Below, piece by piece: positions 56,501 through 62,584 of a stretch of DNA of 64,000 nucleotides (position 1 is its first letter; the number at the start of each line of letters is the position of its first letter). The notes beneath the pieces are model-generated. The model did not search any database and was not told the DNA's origin. It saw only the letters and a list, made by a program, of their open reading frames with translations. Position numbers and translations under genes: made by a program. The stretch comes from Asterella californica (lineage: Eukaryota; Streptophyta; Marchantiopsida; Marchantiales; Aytoniaceae): positions 1,178,001-1,242,000 of the forward strand of contig JAYKYS010000004.1 in the NCBI GenBank assembly GCA_036924285.1, read 5' to 3'.

Positions 56501-59209
56501 ACAAAAATATCACCAACTATACTGAAGTGACGAAGAACGATCAATGCTCGAAATATACGTAGAGTTGCAAGGCGAATCCAACTATCTCCACCCATAATGT
56601 ATGTCTTTATAATGTGAATCCTGGTTGTAGGCGAGTAGACCTTGAAATCAACTTAACGAAACAATTCTTCAACAAAGTACAGCGCATGCACATTTAATTA
56701 AGGTACATCGAGTGGAGTTGAGAAAAACTTTAAATTTGCAAGATTATGCAAGGTGAAGAAGACAACATTGTATTGGGAGCACTGTTTTAGGGTTACAATA
56801 ACATCTTCATTGTGGAGATGGATTACCAAGAATCGACAATAATCACGAGATCAAGTTTGTTGAAGTTGTTACGAAGATAAGCATGAGGACCCCAAAATAA
56901 ACCTAGGGTTACAATCCTGGCAGCACATTCCACTCTGCGCAAAATCCACAAGATCAAAGGAGATCAAAGACTTGTGTATTTATCAGTGTGAGTTAGAGAC
57001 GCCCATGTCATATGATCATGGTTACAATTTTGAGATAACCAATTTACAAAATATTAAATCATCCATCACAACCAAGTTATATGCTTTGATTACGAATTTC
57101 TAAACATCACCTATATAAACAAGATGAGCATGAAAGTCACATAAATAAAAAGACAATGCTTACGTGTAAAATGTAGTGATAATGATATCCGCATCTCTAA
57201 GAAGATGGTTTGAAGGGTGATATTGGATCACAAATGAACGTTGAGCTTTAAATATGAGCACAACAAGGTGACTTAATATCAAACCAAGAATAATATACTC
57301 CGATTTTCTTCTCAGTTGTCAAAGGAACATGTTCATGTCTATTCCAACTTCAACTTGGCTATCTCAATGTAGAAGGTTATTGGACTAATCGGATATAAAC
57401 ATCCACCCATATGAAATGGTTAGAAGTAGTTGAAAAATGGAGATCTCAACAACAAGCCAATTAACTTCCGTAAATCATGGATACTCATTATACAGAATAT
57501 GGAATAGAGTCTTGCGAAGTTTACTTTCTATACTCAAAATGCCCAATGCATGACCATGCAATGTTGCCCCAGTTCCTATGGGACTACTCAAAGCTCGTCT
57601 CTTCATTGCCTGCTTGGAAGTCAGCAACCACATTCTCTTAAAGATGAGATTTCTACTTTCAAAAGATATCCAATTTTCACTCTAAAAGTTCTTCCTATGA
57701 TAATATTCATAAATGACAATGCAAATATAAAAAGAAGTACTATTCACGAAATCATCTAGCATGTAGATAATAATAGAACTTAGTATCTGTCTAATGTTTA
57801 AACATACCTATTGAAAGGTCTAAGATTAAAGTAAGAAAGGGGTATGTAGAAAAGAATTCATATAGTACGTTGATCTTCTTAATGTATGCAAAGGCCATCT
57901 TCCACCTCTGAGTTGTGCGAGTCTCAGACGACTTCTTCGGTCTCGTAGCAATCGATGGATATAAAGAAGAAACGAAGCCACCTAGGTTTGATTGTGTGGG
58001 AAATATGTCTCTTCGATGGATTCTCTTCATTACTTCCTCCTTACCATGTTGTCTTGTCCTGTAGCTTGGAATTATGAGTCCACGATCAATTCTAGCTCCA
58101 TAATTGCACTCAAATTGATTTATGTTACAGTTTGCTTTACGTATGCATATGGATTAAAACACAAGTACATATTTGTATTATAATTTTGTGCTATTATTTT
58201 TATTACGTAATAATACATATTTGACGTGGAATACCATGTATCACATGTGTATCAGATTTTAGACAAAAAATTCAGGTTTGATTTTCTTCTTTTGTTCCGA
58301 AAATGAAAGTTGAAACAAAATCCCACCCTTAATACGTTTGCATGACTTCACTCTACCCTCTTAACTCAACACTACTTGACTCCACCCTTGACTGGTGAGG
58401 TGGACCCACAAGCCAATATCCGCTCGTAGTGAGACGGCGTGGGGTGATCGTATCCCCGGGAGGTCACAGGCTGTCAAAGGGCAACAGTGCACGGGGCTGC
58501 AGAAAGCTCCACAGCGAAAAAAAACTTTAAAACAAATAGAAAAGTAGAAACTTCAAGATGGAATCTTGAAGTTTCATCTGTTCCTCGGGTAAGTGACAAG
58601 AATATCTGAGGTTCGGAAATGAACAGAAACACCCGAACGAGAAATGCACGTTCTTAACACTTGTGCGTTCAGGGCCTTAGAGCATTTAGTCACTCACCTG
58701 TCTGTACCTGGAAGGTTCGCACCACCAATTATGGTGCTTTGAGGAGACAACGAAGAACTCGCGAACGTTTGTTTATTCGACGAATCCTCGTCAAGAGACA
58801 TAGTGGCATCACCTGATGACTTTGAAACGACATATGCTACAATTGATGCAGCTGGCTGGTCTCCAGATGTGGAGGCACTGATCGATCCGACCTGCACTCC
58901 CGGTCTGCTGTAATTAGTCGTTTCCTCGCTGTCACCAGAATCATATGTGTGTCCAGCACTTGGCTCAATCTCGGTTGCACCAGCACTCTCAACTTTCAGT
59001 GTGAAATTGCTCTCAGCAGAGAGTCCAGATGTTGTCCTAGCACCGGGTTCGGCTTCTGCGTCAGAGAAAAGCGCAATGCTTGTCTCGACCAAACTGGTTG
59101 TGGACGACGGCTCTGTTCTGACATCCGCAGTGTCCGGTGCATGGTGCTCAAGATTGTCCGTTGAGGTTTTTGTAGATTCATAGCCATGCGTGTTATCTGT
59201 TCCTGACAT
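14460..59209 (-). CDS. Cav-type voltage-gated calcium channel, N-terminus and domain I (partial, 11 exons)
   Basis: This gene probably encodes the pore-forming subunit of a voltage-gated Ca2+ channel in a cell membrane. Eleven exons with GT-AG borders and matching phases give 568 stop-free codons. Residues 1-234 are cytosolic. S1 is about 280-299, S2 317-339 (E327, R331), S3 352-370 (D353), S4 376-396 (R377, R382, R385, R391), S5 401-437. A turret has four Cys (443, 458, 475, 486). The re-entrant pore loop has T514-F515-E516-G517-W518, and S6 is 535-560. The N-P-N-Y-G-A-T-N-F-D-N block before the filter is typical of domain I in Cav1/Cav3 channels. Domains II-IV are not in the window as far as I can see, so the channel could have fewer than four domains. 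Intron 6 (35 kb) and intron 7 (5.6 kb) are loaded with retroelement sequence. Family assignment is strong; ion selectivity and organism are inference. Confidence 0.88.
14833..14896 (-). CDS. Channel exon 10: selectivity filter
   Basis: This exon encodes residues 512-532, beginning VITFEGWSLISKW. T-F-E-G-W is the T-x-E-x-W filter signature, and E516 is the domain I member of the Glu ring of Ca2+ channels. The acceptor is CACAG and the donor GAG|GTGAGA. The last base joins exon 11 to make an Ala codon. Confidence 0.92.
15079..15150 (-). CDS. Channel exon 9: pore helix 1
   Basis: These 24 codons (residues 488-511) contain NPNYGATNFDNFASSLLIVF, the most diagnostic Cav stretch in the gene. It corresponds to the N-P-x-x-G-x-x-N-F-D-N block directly before the selectivity filter of domain I. 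The acceptor is TTGCAG and the donor CAG|GTTAAA. Confidence 0.92.
15555..15690 (-). CDS. Channel exon 8: Cys-containing extracellular turret
   Basis: This exon encodes residues 443-487, the extracellular loop between S5 and the pore helix. Four Cys (443, 458, 475, 486) could form two disulfides, as in domain I turrets of animal Cav channels. The acceptor is TTGTAG and the donor CTG|GTGAGT. An acceptor further upstream at an ACAG would give the wrong phase. Confidence 0.82.
17500..18900 (-). repeat. Repeat W, copy 1
   Basis: The minus strand of this block resembles the plus strand of 51450-52450 by eye over long stretches, for example around 18300-18500 against 52200-52400 and 17780-17990 against 51480-51670. 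No recognisable pol gene is present, so it is probably LTR or non-autonomous element sequence. Confidence 0.55.
19342..19840 (+). repeat. Tandem repeat, three units of about 139-157 bp
   Basis: Units start near 19342, 19481 and 19638. They share CCATCTTTCGAGTCTTGTAA, GACAATGAGCTCTA and GAAGATCCGAAGTTGTGCCA blocks; the third unit is the most diverged. It lies in channel intron 7. Confidence 0.75.
21290..21414 (-). CDS. Channel exon 7: S4-S5 linker and S5
   Basis: This exon encodes residues 401-441. It reads AILVAMRECFGALQ followed by TFMILTLMFGCFFAMLGVQ, an amphipathic linker and the S5 helix, ending F-F-A-G like Cav S5 segments. The acceptor is TTGCAG and the donor AAG|GTGAGT. The split Arg codon is completed by exon 8. 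It lies between two repeat-filled introns. Confidence 0.88.
25280..30260. repeat. Region D: GAAGAC/GTCTTC-rich element
   Basis: This 5-kb block is saturated with GAAGAC and GTCTTC on both strands, in coding and non-coding parts alike; about ten copies fall within 25300-25430 alone. It contains a broken coiled-coil ORF (27155-29237). LTR ends were not resolved. Base content is clearly more GC-rich than the AT-rich intron around it, so it is probably an inserted element. Confidence 0.6.
27155..29237 (+). pseudogene. Coiled-coil ORF of region D
   Basis: The frame opens at 27155, meets TGA at 27374-27376, and continues in the same frame to 28513. The better reading then moves to another frame (from about 28200), with further stops near 28584 and 28692, ending at 29237. 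The N-terminal part is globular (SELAYLGTPAGGHLTSFLCY) and resembles the corresponding region in the C LTR ORFs only loosely. The middle is acidic and Ser-rich, and the C-terminal half is Glu/Lys/Ala-rich coiled coil. Lesions make it a pseudogene unless recoding or splicing is used. Function is unknown. Confidence 0.55.
30261..30949. other. Unassigned stretch upstream of C gag remnant
   Basis: No protein domain was recognised. It may hold decayed gag of element C, because recognisable gag homology begins at its right end. Confidence 0.3.
30950..31072 (+). pseudogene. Element C gag, first zinc knuckle (left part of split gene)
   Basis: The reading HGSCFNCGSTDHWSPNCPHP is a CX2CX4HX4C zinc knuckle matching copy B. 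The frame stops at 31072, where copy B is inserted, and resumes at 39412 with the second zinc knuckle. The last five bases (31068-31072, TGTGC) are the left target-site duplicate. Confidence 0.85.
31068..31072. repeat. Target-site duplication TGTGC (left)
   Basis: The 5-bp duplicate flanks copy B. The partner is 39407-39411. Five bases is the usual length for Ty3/gypsy integrases. Confidence 0.8.
31073..33161 (-). repeat. Copy B 3' LTR, truncated and closed by an inverted repeat
   Basis: The LTR starts TGTGAAG at 33161, next to the polypurine tract. Its far end, 31073-31278, is a reverse copy of its own first ~206 bp (32956-33161), with about two mismatches by eye. The normal 3' part seen at 45.2-46.4 kb is missing. 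A broken coiled-coil ORF lies in between. Confidence 0.75.
31279..32520 (-). pseudogene. Coiled-coil ORF in the copy B LTR
   Basis: Reading from 32520 down, GMVSSKLVHELKVCKQHP opens the conserved region, followed after a frame change by RRAHWARIFHRHVLKLWNE and VSVFYMGMGLLS. A TAG at 31989 replaces the CAG of the C copy. Beyond it the protein becomes acidic/basic and low in complexity, then starts the coiled coil (LNLAELVQTMHFGRGNWKEE). The C-terminal part is cut at the inverted repeat. It is a relative of the ORFs at 44317-45634 and 12008-13154. Confidence 0.6.
33162..33178 (-). other. Polypurine tract of copy B
   Basis: The minus strand reads AATTGAGAGGGGGAGTA immediately before the LTR start. 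The same tract occurs in element C at 43640-43655. Confidence 0.75.
33200..35919 (-). pseudogene. Copy B pol: RT, RNase H, integrase
   Basis: The domains run in Ty3/gypsy order. RT (35919-35085) has MPFGLCNAPATFQR and the catalytic FRDD. RNase H (35007-34381) has VYVDTSAFAIGVVLSQ. Integrase follows (34344-33200) with an HHCC finger, GIDFVGP, SDRGTHFLN, a catalytic Glu after NPKANGL, and a C-terminal GPYKVTRRY region. Lesions include a ~2-base loss near 35615 in RT, a stop or frame break near 35000, and a one-base loss near 33684. The finger's first His is Asp in GALHSEPEGGHY-like context. It is inactive as read. Gag-pro lies upstream in the same frame across a UAG. Confidence 0.85.
36028..36036 (-). 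promoter_or_regulatory. Stop-codon readthrough site UAG-CAA-UCA, copy B
   Basis: It is identical to the site in element C at the same place between protease and RT. Gag-pro and pol are in one frame on either side. Confidence 0.6.
36034..37629 (-). pseudogene. Copy B gag C-terminus and protease
   Basis: This 531-codon open stretch has two zinc knuckles (CFNCGSFEHWSPNC and CGRCHQPGHAIANC), a Lys/Glu-rich linker, and a retropepsin with PIDSGSGVNIM and ILIGRPWLYGAKV. It ends at a UAG (36034-36036) followed by CAA UCA, after which pol continues in the same frame. Upstream, a TGA at 37666-37668 separates it from the rest of gag in the same frame. This is probably a lesion. Confidence 0.8.
37666..39403 (-). 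pseudogene. Copy B gag, N-terminal and capsid region
   Basis: The ATG at 39403 opens a charged N-terminus (RRAEYREQILEEAHRLKEEH). A frame change and a TAG at 38710 follow. The main gag part then runs 38673-37666 with the retrotransposon gag signature around RARSWYNHANRIPGDIDTWD, a Lys/Glu/Ser-rich tract, and a third zinc knuckle (CTTCGKSGHANTEC). The stops and frame change make it defective. Confidence 0.75.
39407..39411. repeat. Target-site duplication TGTGC (right)
   Basis: This is the right partner of 31068-31072. The C gag frame continues directly from here. Confidence 0.8.
39412..40744 (+). pseudogene. Element C gag C-terminus and protease (right part)
   Basis: It resumes with the second zinc knuckle (CHQPGHATADC), then the Lys/Glu-rich linker and a retropepsin with PIDSGSGVNIM and ILIGRPWLYGAKV. 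Lesions are TAA at 39998-40000 and TAG at 40538-40540. The final UAG at 40742-40744 is shared with copy B and is treated separately as a readthrough site. Copy B is its closest relative in the window. Confidence 0.82.
40742..40750 (+). promoter_or_regulatory. Stop-codon readthrough site UAG-CAA-UCA, element C
   Basis: The stop codon is followed by CAA UCA, which fits the UAG-CAR-YYA context known to promote readthrough in tobamoviruses and reported for the soybean element SIRE1. Pol continues in the same frame. The same nine bases occur in copy B. Confidence 0.6.
40751..43617 (+). pseudogene. Element C pol: RT, RNase H, integrase
   Basis: RT runs from about 40823 to 41520 with RVCQDFRKLNAATKKDHHPL and the catalytic FIDD; the usual MPFGL reads MPSGL. 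A ~40-base foreign filler at 41520-41560 shifts the frame. Reading resumes to 43131 with the rest of RT, RNase H (VYVDTSAFAIGVVLSQ) and integrase (GALHSEPEGGHY, GIDFVGP, SDRGTHFLN). A TGA at 43129-43131, replacing the Trp codon implied by copy B, stops it. The C-terminal part is 43219-43617. Overall it is better preserved than copy B at the HHCC finger. Confidence 0.85.
43640..43655 (+). other. Polypurine tract of element C
   Basis: ATTGAGAGGGGGAGTA directly precedes the LTR start TGTGAAG. Confidence 0.75.
43656..46418 (+). repeat. Element C 3' LTR with internal ORF
   Basis: It starts TGTGAAG after the polypurine tract. The last position shared with the copy at 11.9-13.95 kb is GTGTTA near 46416, and GTGTTACA gives a TG...CA unit of about 2.76 kb. 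X gag starts just beyond. The 3' border is inferred from only two copies. Confidence 0.5.
44317..45634 (+). CDS. Coiled-coil protein ORF inside the C LTR
   Basis: Two overlapping open frames carry it. 44317-44985 has LVHELKVCKQHP, RRAHWARIFHRHVLKLWNE and VSVFYMGMGLLS; 44850-45634 has NLAELVQTMHFGRDN, a long coiled coil (EMTKEVEDTRRRLTSAEELN) and VARLGQRVVRELREVRATVE near its end. The frame changes at a deletion near 44912 relative to copy B. I do not recognise the family. Its position downstream of the polypurine tract means it lies inside the LTR or in an element captured next to it. A role in the retroelement life cycle is only a guess. Confidence 0.5.
46430..48189 (-). pseudogene. X gag, best-preserved copy
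   Basis: The ATG at 48189 opens MAALIQQQPAIGGAEQKS and 301 codons run to 47284. Further gag sequence continues at 47203-46757 with ADVYTGRVEVRSYP, then to about 46430. The long frame has QAIVGRCGRFNERDVTKYLL, a region ending VTRRTLMDWIL, a Pro/Ile-rich hinge and a C-terminal coiled coil (NNLIEELTQQLRDLRVEIA). It corresponds to the decayed pieces at 1560-1821 and 10250-11874. No X pol follows, because family C LTR sequence is joined at 46418. Confidence 0.65.
46773..46820. repeat. Perfect 20-bp hairpin in X gag
   Basis: ACCAGATGACAGTGACCGTC at 46773-46792 is repeated in reverse complement at 46801-46820 around an 8-base loop. The homologous part of the gag copy at 10.8 kb does not show it. 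Confidence 0.9.
48394..48412 (-). other. Primer-binding site of X
   Basis: TGGTGCTTCCACTGAGAGC starts two bases after the LTR end (CGACA at 48415) on the minus strand. It has the TGG expected from pairing with a tRNA CCA end. I could not assign the tRNA. Confidence 0.6.
48415..49600 (-). repeat. Family X 5' LTR
   Basis: The minus-strand end CTCTCGTCTCGACA at 48415 is followed by the primer-binding site and gag. The interior matches the 3' LTR at 3500-5255. The upper border near 49600 is approximate, because the first ~60 bases are poorly conserved. Confidence 0.6.
49650..51187 (+). repeat. Repeat Z, copy 1 (LTR-like)
   Basis: It shares CTGGTGTGGATGCTAGAG, GTAGATTTATTATCAGTGGT and many other blocks in the same order with 53440-54295. 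It ends CTCTCGCCTTGACA, like the X LTR end. Nothing like gag or pol is present. It includes the tandem repeats listed next. Confidence 0.6.
49882..50547 (+). repeat. Tandem repeat in Z, three units of about 211-228 bp
   Basis: GTAGATCTCGTCATATTATT starts at 49882, 50093 and 50321. Each unit then carries ACGACATTTCAAAGTTTAAG and GGTGGAGTTACTT. Copy 2 of Z has only one partial unit. Confidence 0.85.
50951..51430 (+). repeat. Tandem duplication of the Z 3' end, period about 245 bp
   Basis: GCAGTTTTCTGATATTCTAA occurs at 50966 and 51211, and both units run on to an 'AACTCTCGCC' end. Each unit begins with a TGRTGCTTCACA sequence like the X primer-binding site. Confidence 0.8.
51450..52450 (+). 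repeat. Repeat W, copy 2
   Basis: It is the inverted relative of 17500-18900. No gene is recognised. It lies between the two Z copies and may be the internal part of a non-autonomous element. Confidence 0.5.
53440..54295 (+). repeat. Repeat Z, copy 2 (LTR-like, shorter)
   Basis: It is collinear with copy 1 but has lost most of the tandem units. It ends CTCTCGCCTCGACA. Copies 1 and 2 are direct repeats about 3.1 kb apart at their ends, as the LTRs of a non-autonomous element would be. No target duplication was found. Confidence 0.55.
56503..56620 (-). CDS. Channel exon 6: S3 end and S4 voltage sensor
   Basis: This exon encodes residues 362-400. It gives the end of S3, a short GGDSW linker and S4 with R377, R382, R385 and R391. 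Position 388, where the third regular charge is expected, is Ile. The acceptor is CCAG and the donor is a perfect GTAAGT. The next exon is 35 kb away, and the phase (0) agrees. Confidence 0.86.
56827..56934 (-). CDS. Channel exon 5: end of S2 and start of S3
   Basis: This exon encodes residues 326-360. It completes S2 with V-E-C-A-A-R, carrying the conserved S2 Glu, then reads HAYLRNNFNKLDLVIIV. This closely follows the Cav consensus 'aYLRd.wN.lDf.vV' into S3. The acceptor is GCGCAG and the donor TTG|GTAATC. The split codons at both ends fit exons 4 and 6. It is too short to stand out as an open frame and was found only by looking for the missing S3. Confidence 0.85.
57164..57310 (-). CDS. 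Channel exon 4: S1 and start of S2
   Basis: This exon encodes residues 277-324. SEYIILGLILSHLVVLIF forms S1. After a short loop, DIIITTFY starts S2. The acceptor is CTGAG; a second in-phase acceptor three bases further in would remove one codon. The donor is GTAAGC. Confidence 0.82.
57485..57609 (-). CDS. Channel exon 3: pre-S1 segment
   Basis: This exon encodes residues 235-275 plus two bases. It contains ALGILSIESKLRKTLFHIL, which matches the usual 'sLf.Ls..n.lRr....iv' stretch just before S1 in Cav and Nav channels. The acceptor is CAAGCAG. Two phase-compatible donors exist, ending at 57485 or 57494, and I chose 57485. Confidence 0.7.
57869..58058 (-). CDS. Channel exon 2: basic cytosolic segment
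   Basis: This exon encodes residues 172-234. The acceptor CTACAG matches the phase of exon 1 exactly. The segment is basic (KRIHRRD, RPKKSSETR, RWKMAFAYIKK), as expected before S1 on the inner membrane side. The donor used here, AAC|GTACTA, is weak but is the one that keeps phase 0 into exon 3. Reading on through a possible donor at about 57810 breaks the phase. The 3' limit is therefore the least certain border in the model. Confidence 0.65.
58698..59209 (-). CDS. Channel exon 1: start codon and disordered acidic N-terminus
   Basis: This exon encodes residues 1-170 plus two bases of codon 171. The ATG at 59209 has A at -3, and an in-frame TGA lies nine bases upstream, so it is the first possible start in this exon. 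The product is rich in Ser, Thr, Ala, Asp and Glu with no hydrophobic segment, so it is probably a disordered cytosolic tail. The donor is CAG|GTGAGT. Its phase fits exon 2, which is the main reason for joining it to the channel. Confidence 0.75.
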
Positions 59210-59377
59210 CGTCGCTCACTACGGTTCTTCAGCGTAAAAAGTTAAGCAGCGTAGACATCAAGGTTAACGTTGAGGATCTTCGTACGCCTAGCATTCCCCC
59301 TGCATCCACCGCATCTTTCATCGTAGCTCATAGAACAAATACAGAGATGCATACGTTGTTCTCCTCCATACACAAAT

Positions 59378-59383
59378 CACGTG
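59378..59383. promoter_or_regulatory. G-box-like CACGTG upstream of the channel start
   Basis: A CACGTG palindrome lies about 170 bases upstream of the channel ATG. This hexamer is the core of plant bHLH/bZIP binding sites, but a single hexamer is weak evidence. No clear TATA box was identified. Confidence 0.2.
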
Positions 59384-61169
59384 CAATTCCTAGGAAGACT
59401 TTCCGTTTCCAACAGTACTGAATATAGACGATAGTGACAATTTCAAGCGTTCATACCTTCGACGTCATTAACTGACGATGCGTTTGTGTTGCTGATCTCG
59501 AACTTTGAATCATTGTCCACTCAATTGCTTCATCCGCTCCCTGTAGTTACAGGACCACAGTCGCAAGAATTGAGCATATGTGCCTCTCGGGTTCAAAAGA
59601 ACTAGAGCAGATTCACATCTTAAATCGCCATAGAGACCTAGGACTTCGCCGTTGTTGAGACTTGGCTCTGAAAGAGAAAGCACGCCAACACCACATTGGC
59701 TTCGTCCGATGTAGATTGTAAGCAATTTGCATCTACCGTTCAGAAAGGTTGTTCACGGTTCACCTAATTTTCGTTCTTTTGTTCCGAGAAAGATCGTCGG
59801 TTTCAGTTCAGACTGCAAATAGCGAACCATCTAAATTGGTATTATGTAACAGAAGGTTCTTCGAAATGTGATCTCCCTACAGTCTAGCACCCTTCAGGTC
59901 CTTTCGTAAAGCCAAAGAAAGTTTCCTTCGGACCATAGGCACGGACTCTTATTCTGGAGCCGGTCGATAACCGATGGCCATTGAAGCTCTGTCGGCTATA
60001 AATCTGAGTACAAAGTACACTACAGGTTTATCTATTTTACAAGCTAAGTACTATACTCAGAACAAGGAGATGGTCGCCGGTGCAAATGAATAACACGGCT
60101 GAAAAAGTAATTTGTGATACTCTATTGTCGCACTCCGATACAATTCCGCTGGATGGGACCTCCCCGTTGGCTCGCAAGCACTATTCAGGAACTCGACCTT
60201 CTCAGACGACGATCTGTCTAGATCGTCGGTTTCCCTTCTTATAGCCCCCGATGGTACTCGTGTCGAGAATCCTTTGGCTCTGATATTGGCTGTTTAAAAG
60301 TCGAGGAGTTCAAAAGGAACATGTCAATATAGATCTCCATTCGGTTTTTGTCGCAAGTTGGTAACCCGCTGAAGTTTCAACGAACAACGAGCGTAGCTAC
60401 CAGTGAAATTGCAGAACTATGCGTGAGCGATTTCTTCGGATCTAAACTCTTTCCTGTGTCTTTTCGGTTTTTGCAACGACTCCATCCGTCCGTTCCACTA
60501 CATGACCCAAAAAACCTCTCTTTCCTTTCCGATTTCCTTAATCGACTTATTACTATGCTAACGCATAGCAACACTCACCTCTACTCTATTGCCGATTTCA
60601 TGTTAGATTGTTATGTTAGGTGGGGTAACAACCGGCAATCCACGTCTTCTTACAGGGCAACTTCCACGTTTTCTTGTTGTTTGACGGTTGATACGTATGT
60701 ACCCATAACCATTAGTAAATCGATTCAGGACATGAAACGTACAACTAAAGTTTTAAACTCGCCTAGAAGGTGATTACGAGTTATCATCAAATACAAACGT
60801 ACCCCAACGTTTCTTACAGGTTGTAAGTAAACATCGCATGTTCAAACTGTAATCCTCTTTGTTTGTGCACTAATATGTAACATTCATTTACATAAGATGG
60901 GTACCACATCGTAAAGGTTAGCATGAACCTTTCTTCTCTGCGAGAATGGACAGAGTGACCATGGGGAGGATTAGGATGATACGAATTCTGAAGGAAGAGC
61001 AGCTTCAGAGGAGAAACGACGACGGGAACGCAAGGAAATAGTTCCCTTGTTCAAGCTTTTTGTGTTTCAGATTCTTTGGACGTTCTGCTCATGGTTCTGG
61101 GGACGATCGACGCAATGGGCTCCGGTGCCTCCCAGCCTCTCATGACTTTTCTTTCCGGTCGAATTGTCG

Positions 61170-61203
61170 GTTTGTGGCATTCTTCGGCAAGAATGCCACA
61201 AAC
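61170..61203. repeat. 15-bp perfect hairpin with 4-base loop
   Basis: GTTTGTGGCATTCTT and its exact reverse complement flank CGGC. It lies about 2 kb upstream of the channel start. Confidence 0.9.
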
Positions 61204-62251
61204 TTGGATAAGCTAGTAAAGAAGTTTATAAGGTGAGTCCAGCTCAGTTCGTCCCGATCGCTGATTGTCTGTAATGTCTCTTCTGAGCTGTAGTAAGAAA
61301 ATCTGCTCTGCTCCTCATGCTCACAGCAAGAGGTTTTACAGTAACTGGATCAGTCTACGAGATCCAACATTTGTCATTCTGTCCGGAGAACTGCTTAGCA
61401 AGCATCAATTCCACCCATACTGACGTCAGACTCAGTTAAGGTGGACCCGAGATTCTAATCCCATAATAAGACATTTGTATAAATTTGATTTCAGTTCCGT
61501 TTTTGTCCTCGGACAGAAAACGCACTGCTTTTGGTCGAAATCTCACTGCAACTCTGAAGTGAGCGATGATATGATTTAGGTAGCAAATGAACTGATCATG
61601 AACTGGAAACTGCTATGAATCTCAGTCTATCCAGCTAAAGGAGAACGTGTGATTAAGTTATCTAGCGATTCAGAGTTAGTAAGCCAGCCAGAAATTCCTA
61701 GAGTGAGAAAACAATAATCCTCTGCAGCAGGTCGACAACTTGTGAATGGATGGACGGATGCATGGATGTGAAACATGACAAATTTGTTACTCAGGTAATC
61801 CGTTTCTTTAGTGGGTTTTCTGTGGCTAGCGCTGTCAGAATTTCAATCTCAGACTATTAAGTACGAACATTGTCAAGCTTAAATGATCTGCGATCATTTT
61901 CTCTACTAGTATTATAACCTTGTCGAATACGATGTTTCAGTTTAAAGTAAAGAACAAGTTTGGTTGTTAGTTCGATGTTGTTTCTTCTCCCGTATTATAC
62001 GTCAATTGTATTCAATCCATAGGTTTGGACTATTGTTTTGTACCTTATCTCAATGGGGATGCTATTGTAGAACTCTTTTTCTTCACCTATGTCGTAGCTC
62101 TGTAGAAAGTTCATGACAACAGTTTTGTCTTCTGTTCTCCCATCTGTGCATGCAAAATATTGTGTTAAGCAATCCTGATCTTTATGGTGCCTCACCTTGG
62201 TTACATGAGCATGCAAGATCAATCCTCTGAGTTCCAACAGTCGAAGGGAAC

Positions 62252-62584
62252 TTATCCACAAAGATCCGCACAAGTATTCTCAAATGCTTCCCTAAATGCA
62301 ACATTCGGGAGTATAACTCTTTTGGGAACATGAAGTCTTCTCAACGGACCTAAAGGAATAGGTCCGGGTTGTAGGCGGGGTAGGAGGTCCTCATTCATTA
62401 TCATATCCAGATTTGGCTCGTGAATATTATGCCGACTCTCGCCATCCCAATTGTTTAAAATGTCTACAATGTCAACAATGATGTTAATTTTTTCTTCATG
62501 GAATTTTTTAAAAGCTTCATTAACAATTGCTCTAATTTGCTGCGAGTGTGCCACATGGAAGCTTCTTCCTCCTCTTGGAGGCAT
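62252..62584 (-). CDS. Hypothetical protein, 110 codons, possibly frameshifted
   Basis: The frame starts MPPRGGRSFHVAHSQQIRAI and has an acidic/hydrophobic helix-like stretch followed by a Pro-rich part (PRLQPGPIPLGPLRRLHVPK). A second frame, 62273-61995, overlaps its end and continues with plausible composition, so a longer gene broken by a frameshift or an intron is possible. I do not recognise it. The start resembles some plant gag proteins, but only in the first few residues. Confidence 0.25.
   Translation of the reverse strand: MPPRGGRSFHVAHSQQIRAIVNEAFKKFHEEKINIIVDIVDILNNWDGESRHNIHEPNLDMIMNEDLLPRLQPGPIPLGPLRRLHVPKRVILPNVAFREAFENTCADLCG

Larger units (their letters stand above)
21415..56502 (-). 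other. Channel intron 6, about 35 kb, filled with retroelements
   Basis: This interval separates the S4 exon from the S4-S5 linker exon. It contains region D, the nested C and B Ty3/gypsy copies, X gag with an LTR, and repeats Z and W. Segments 21.4-25.2 kb and 54.3-56.5 kb are AT-rich with no recognisable gene. No splice-compatible channel exon was found inside. Because phase 0 meets phase 0, an extra small exon cannot be excluded. Confidence 0.75.

Noticed and set aside
56503..57310. A direct join of exon 4 to exon 6, giving a sensor without S3
   Set aside because: The phases also fit, but exon 5 (56827-56934) between them supplies the missing S2 end and S3 with matching phases on both sides.
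57430..57545. Alternative minus-strand reading with LRKLIGLLLRSPFFNYF as a possible pre-S1/S1 exon
   Set aside because: It looks channel-like but ends in a stop, has a weak acceptor, and is in another frame from exon 3, whose junctions to exons 2 and 4 agree in phase.
58547..58575. 13-bp hairpin in channel intron 1
   Set aside because: It is short and inside an intron with no repeat family or regulatory context, so it is probably chance or a trivial inverted duplication.
60348..60773. 141-codon plus-strand open frame
   Set aside because: It has no motif, no splice context and no repeat relationship, and its length is compatible with chance.
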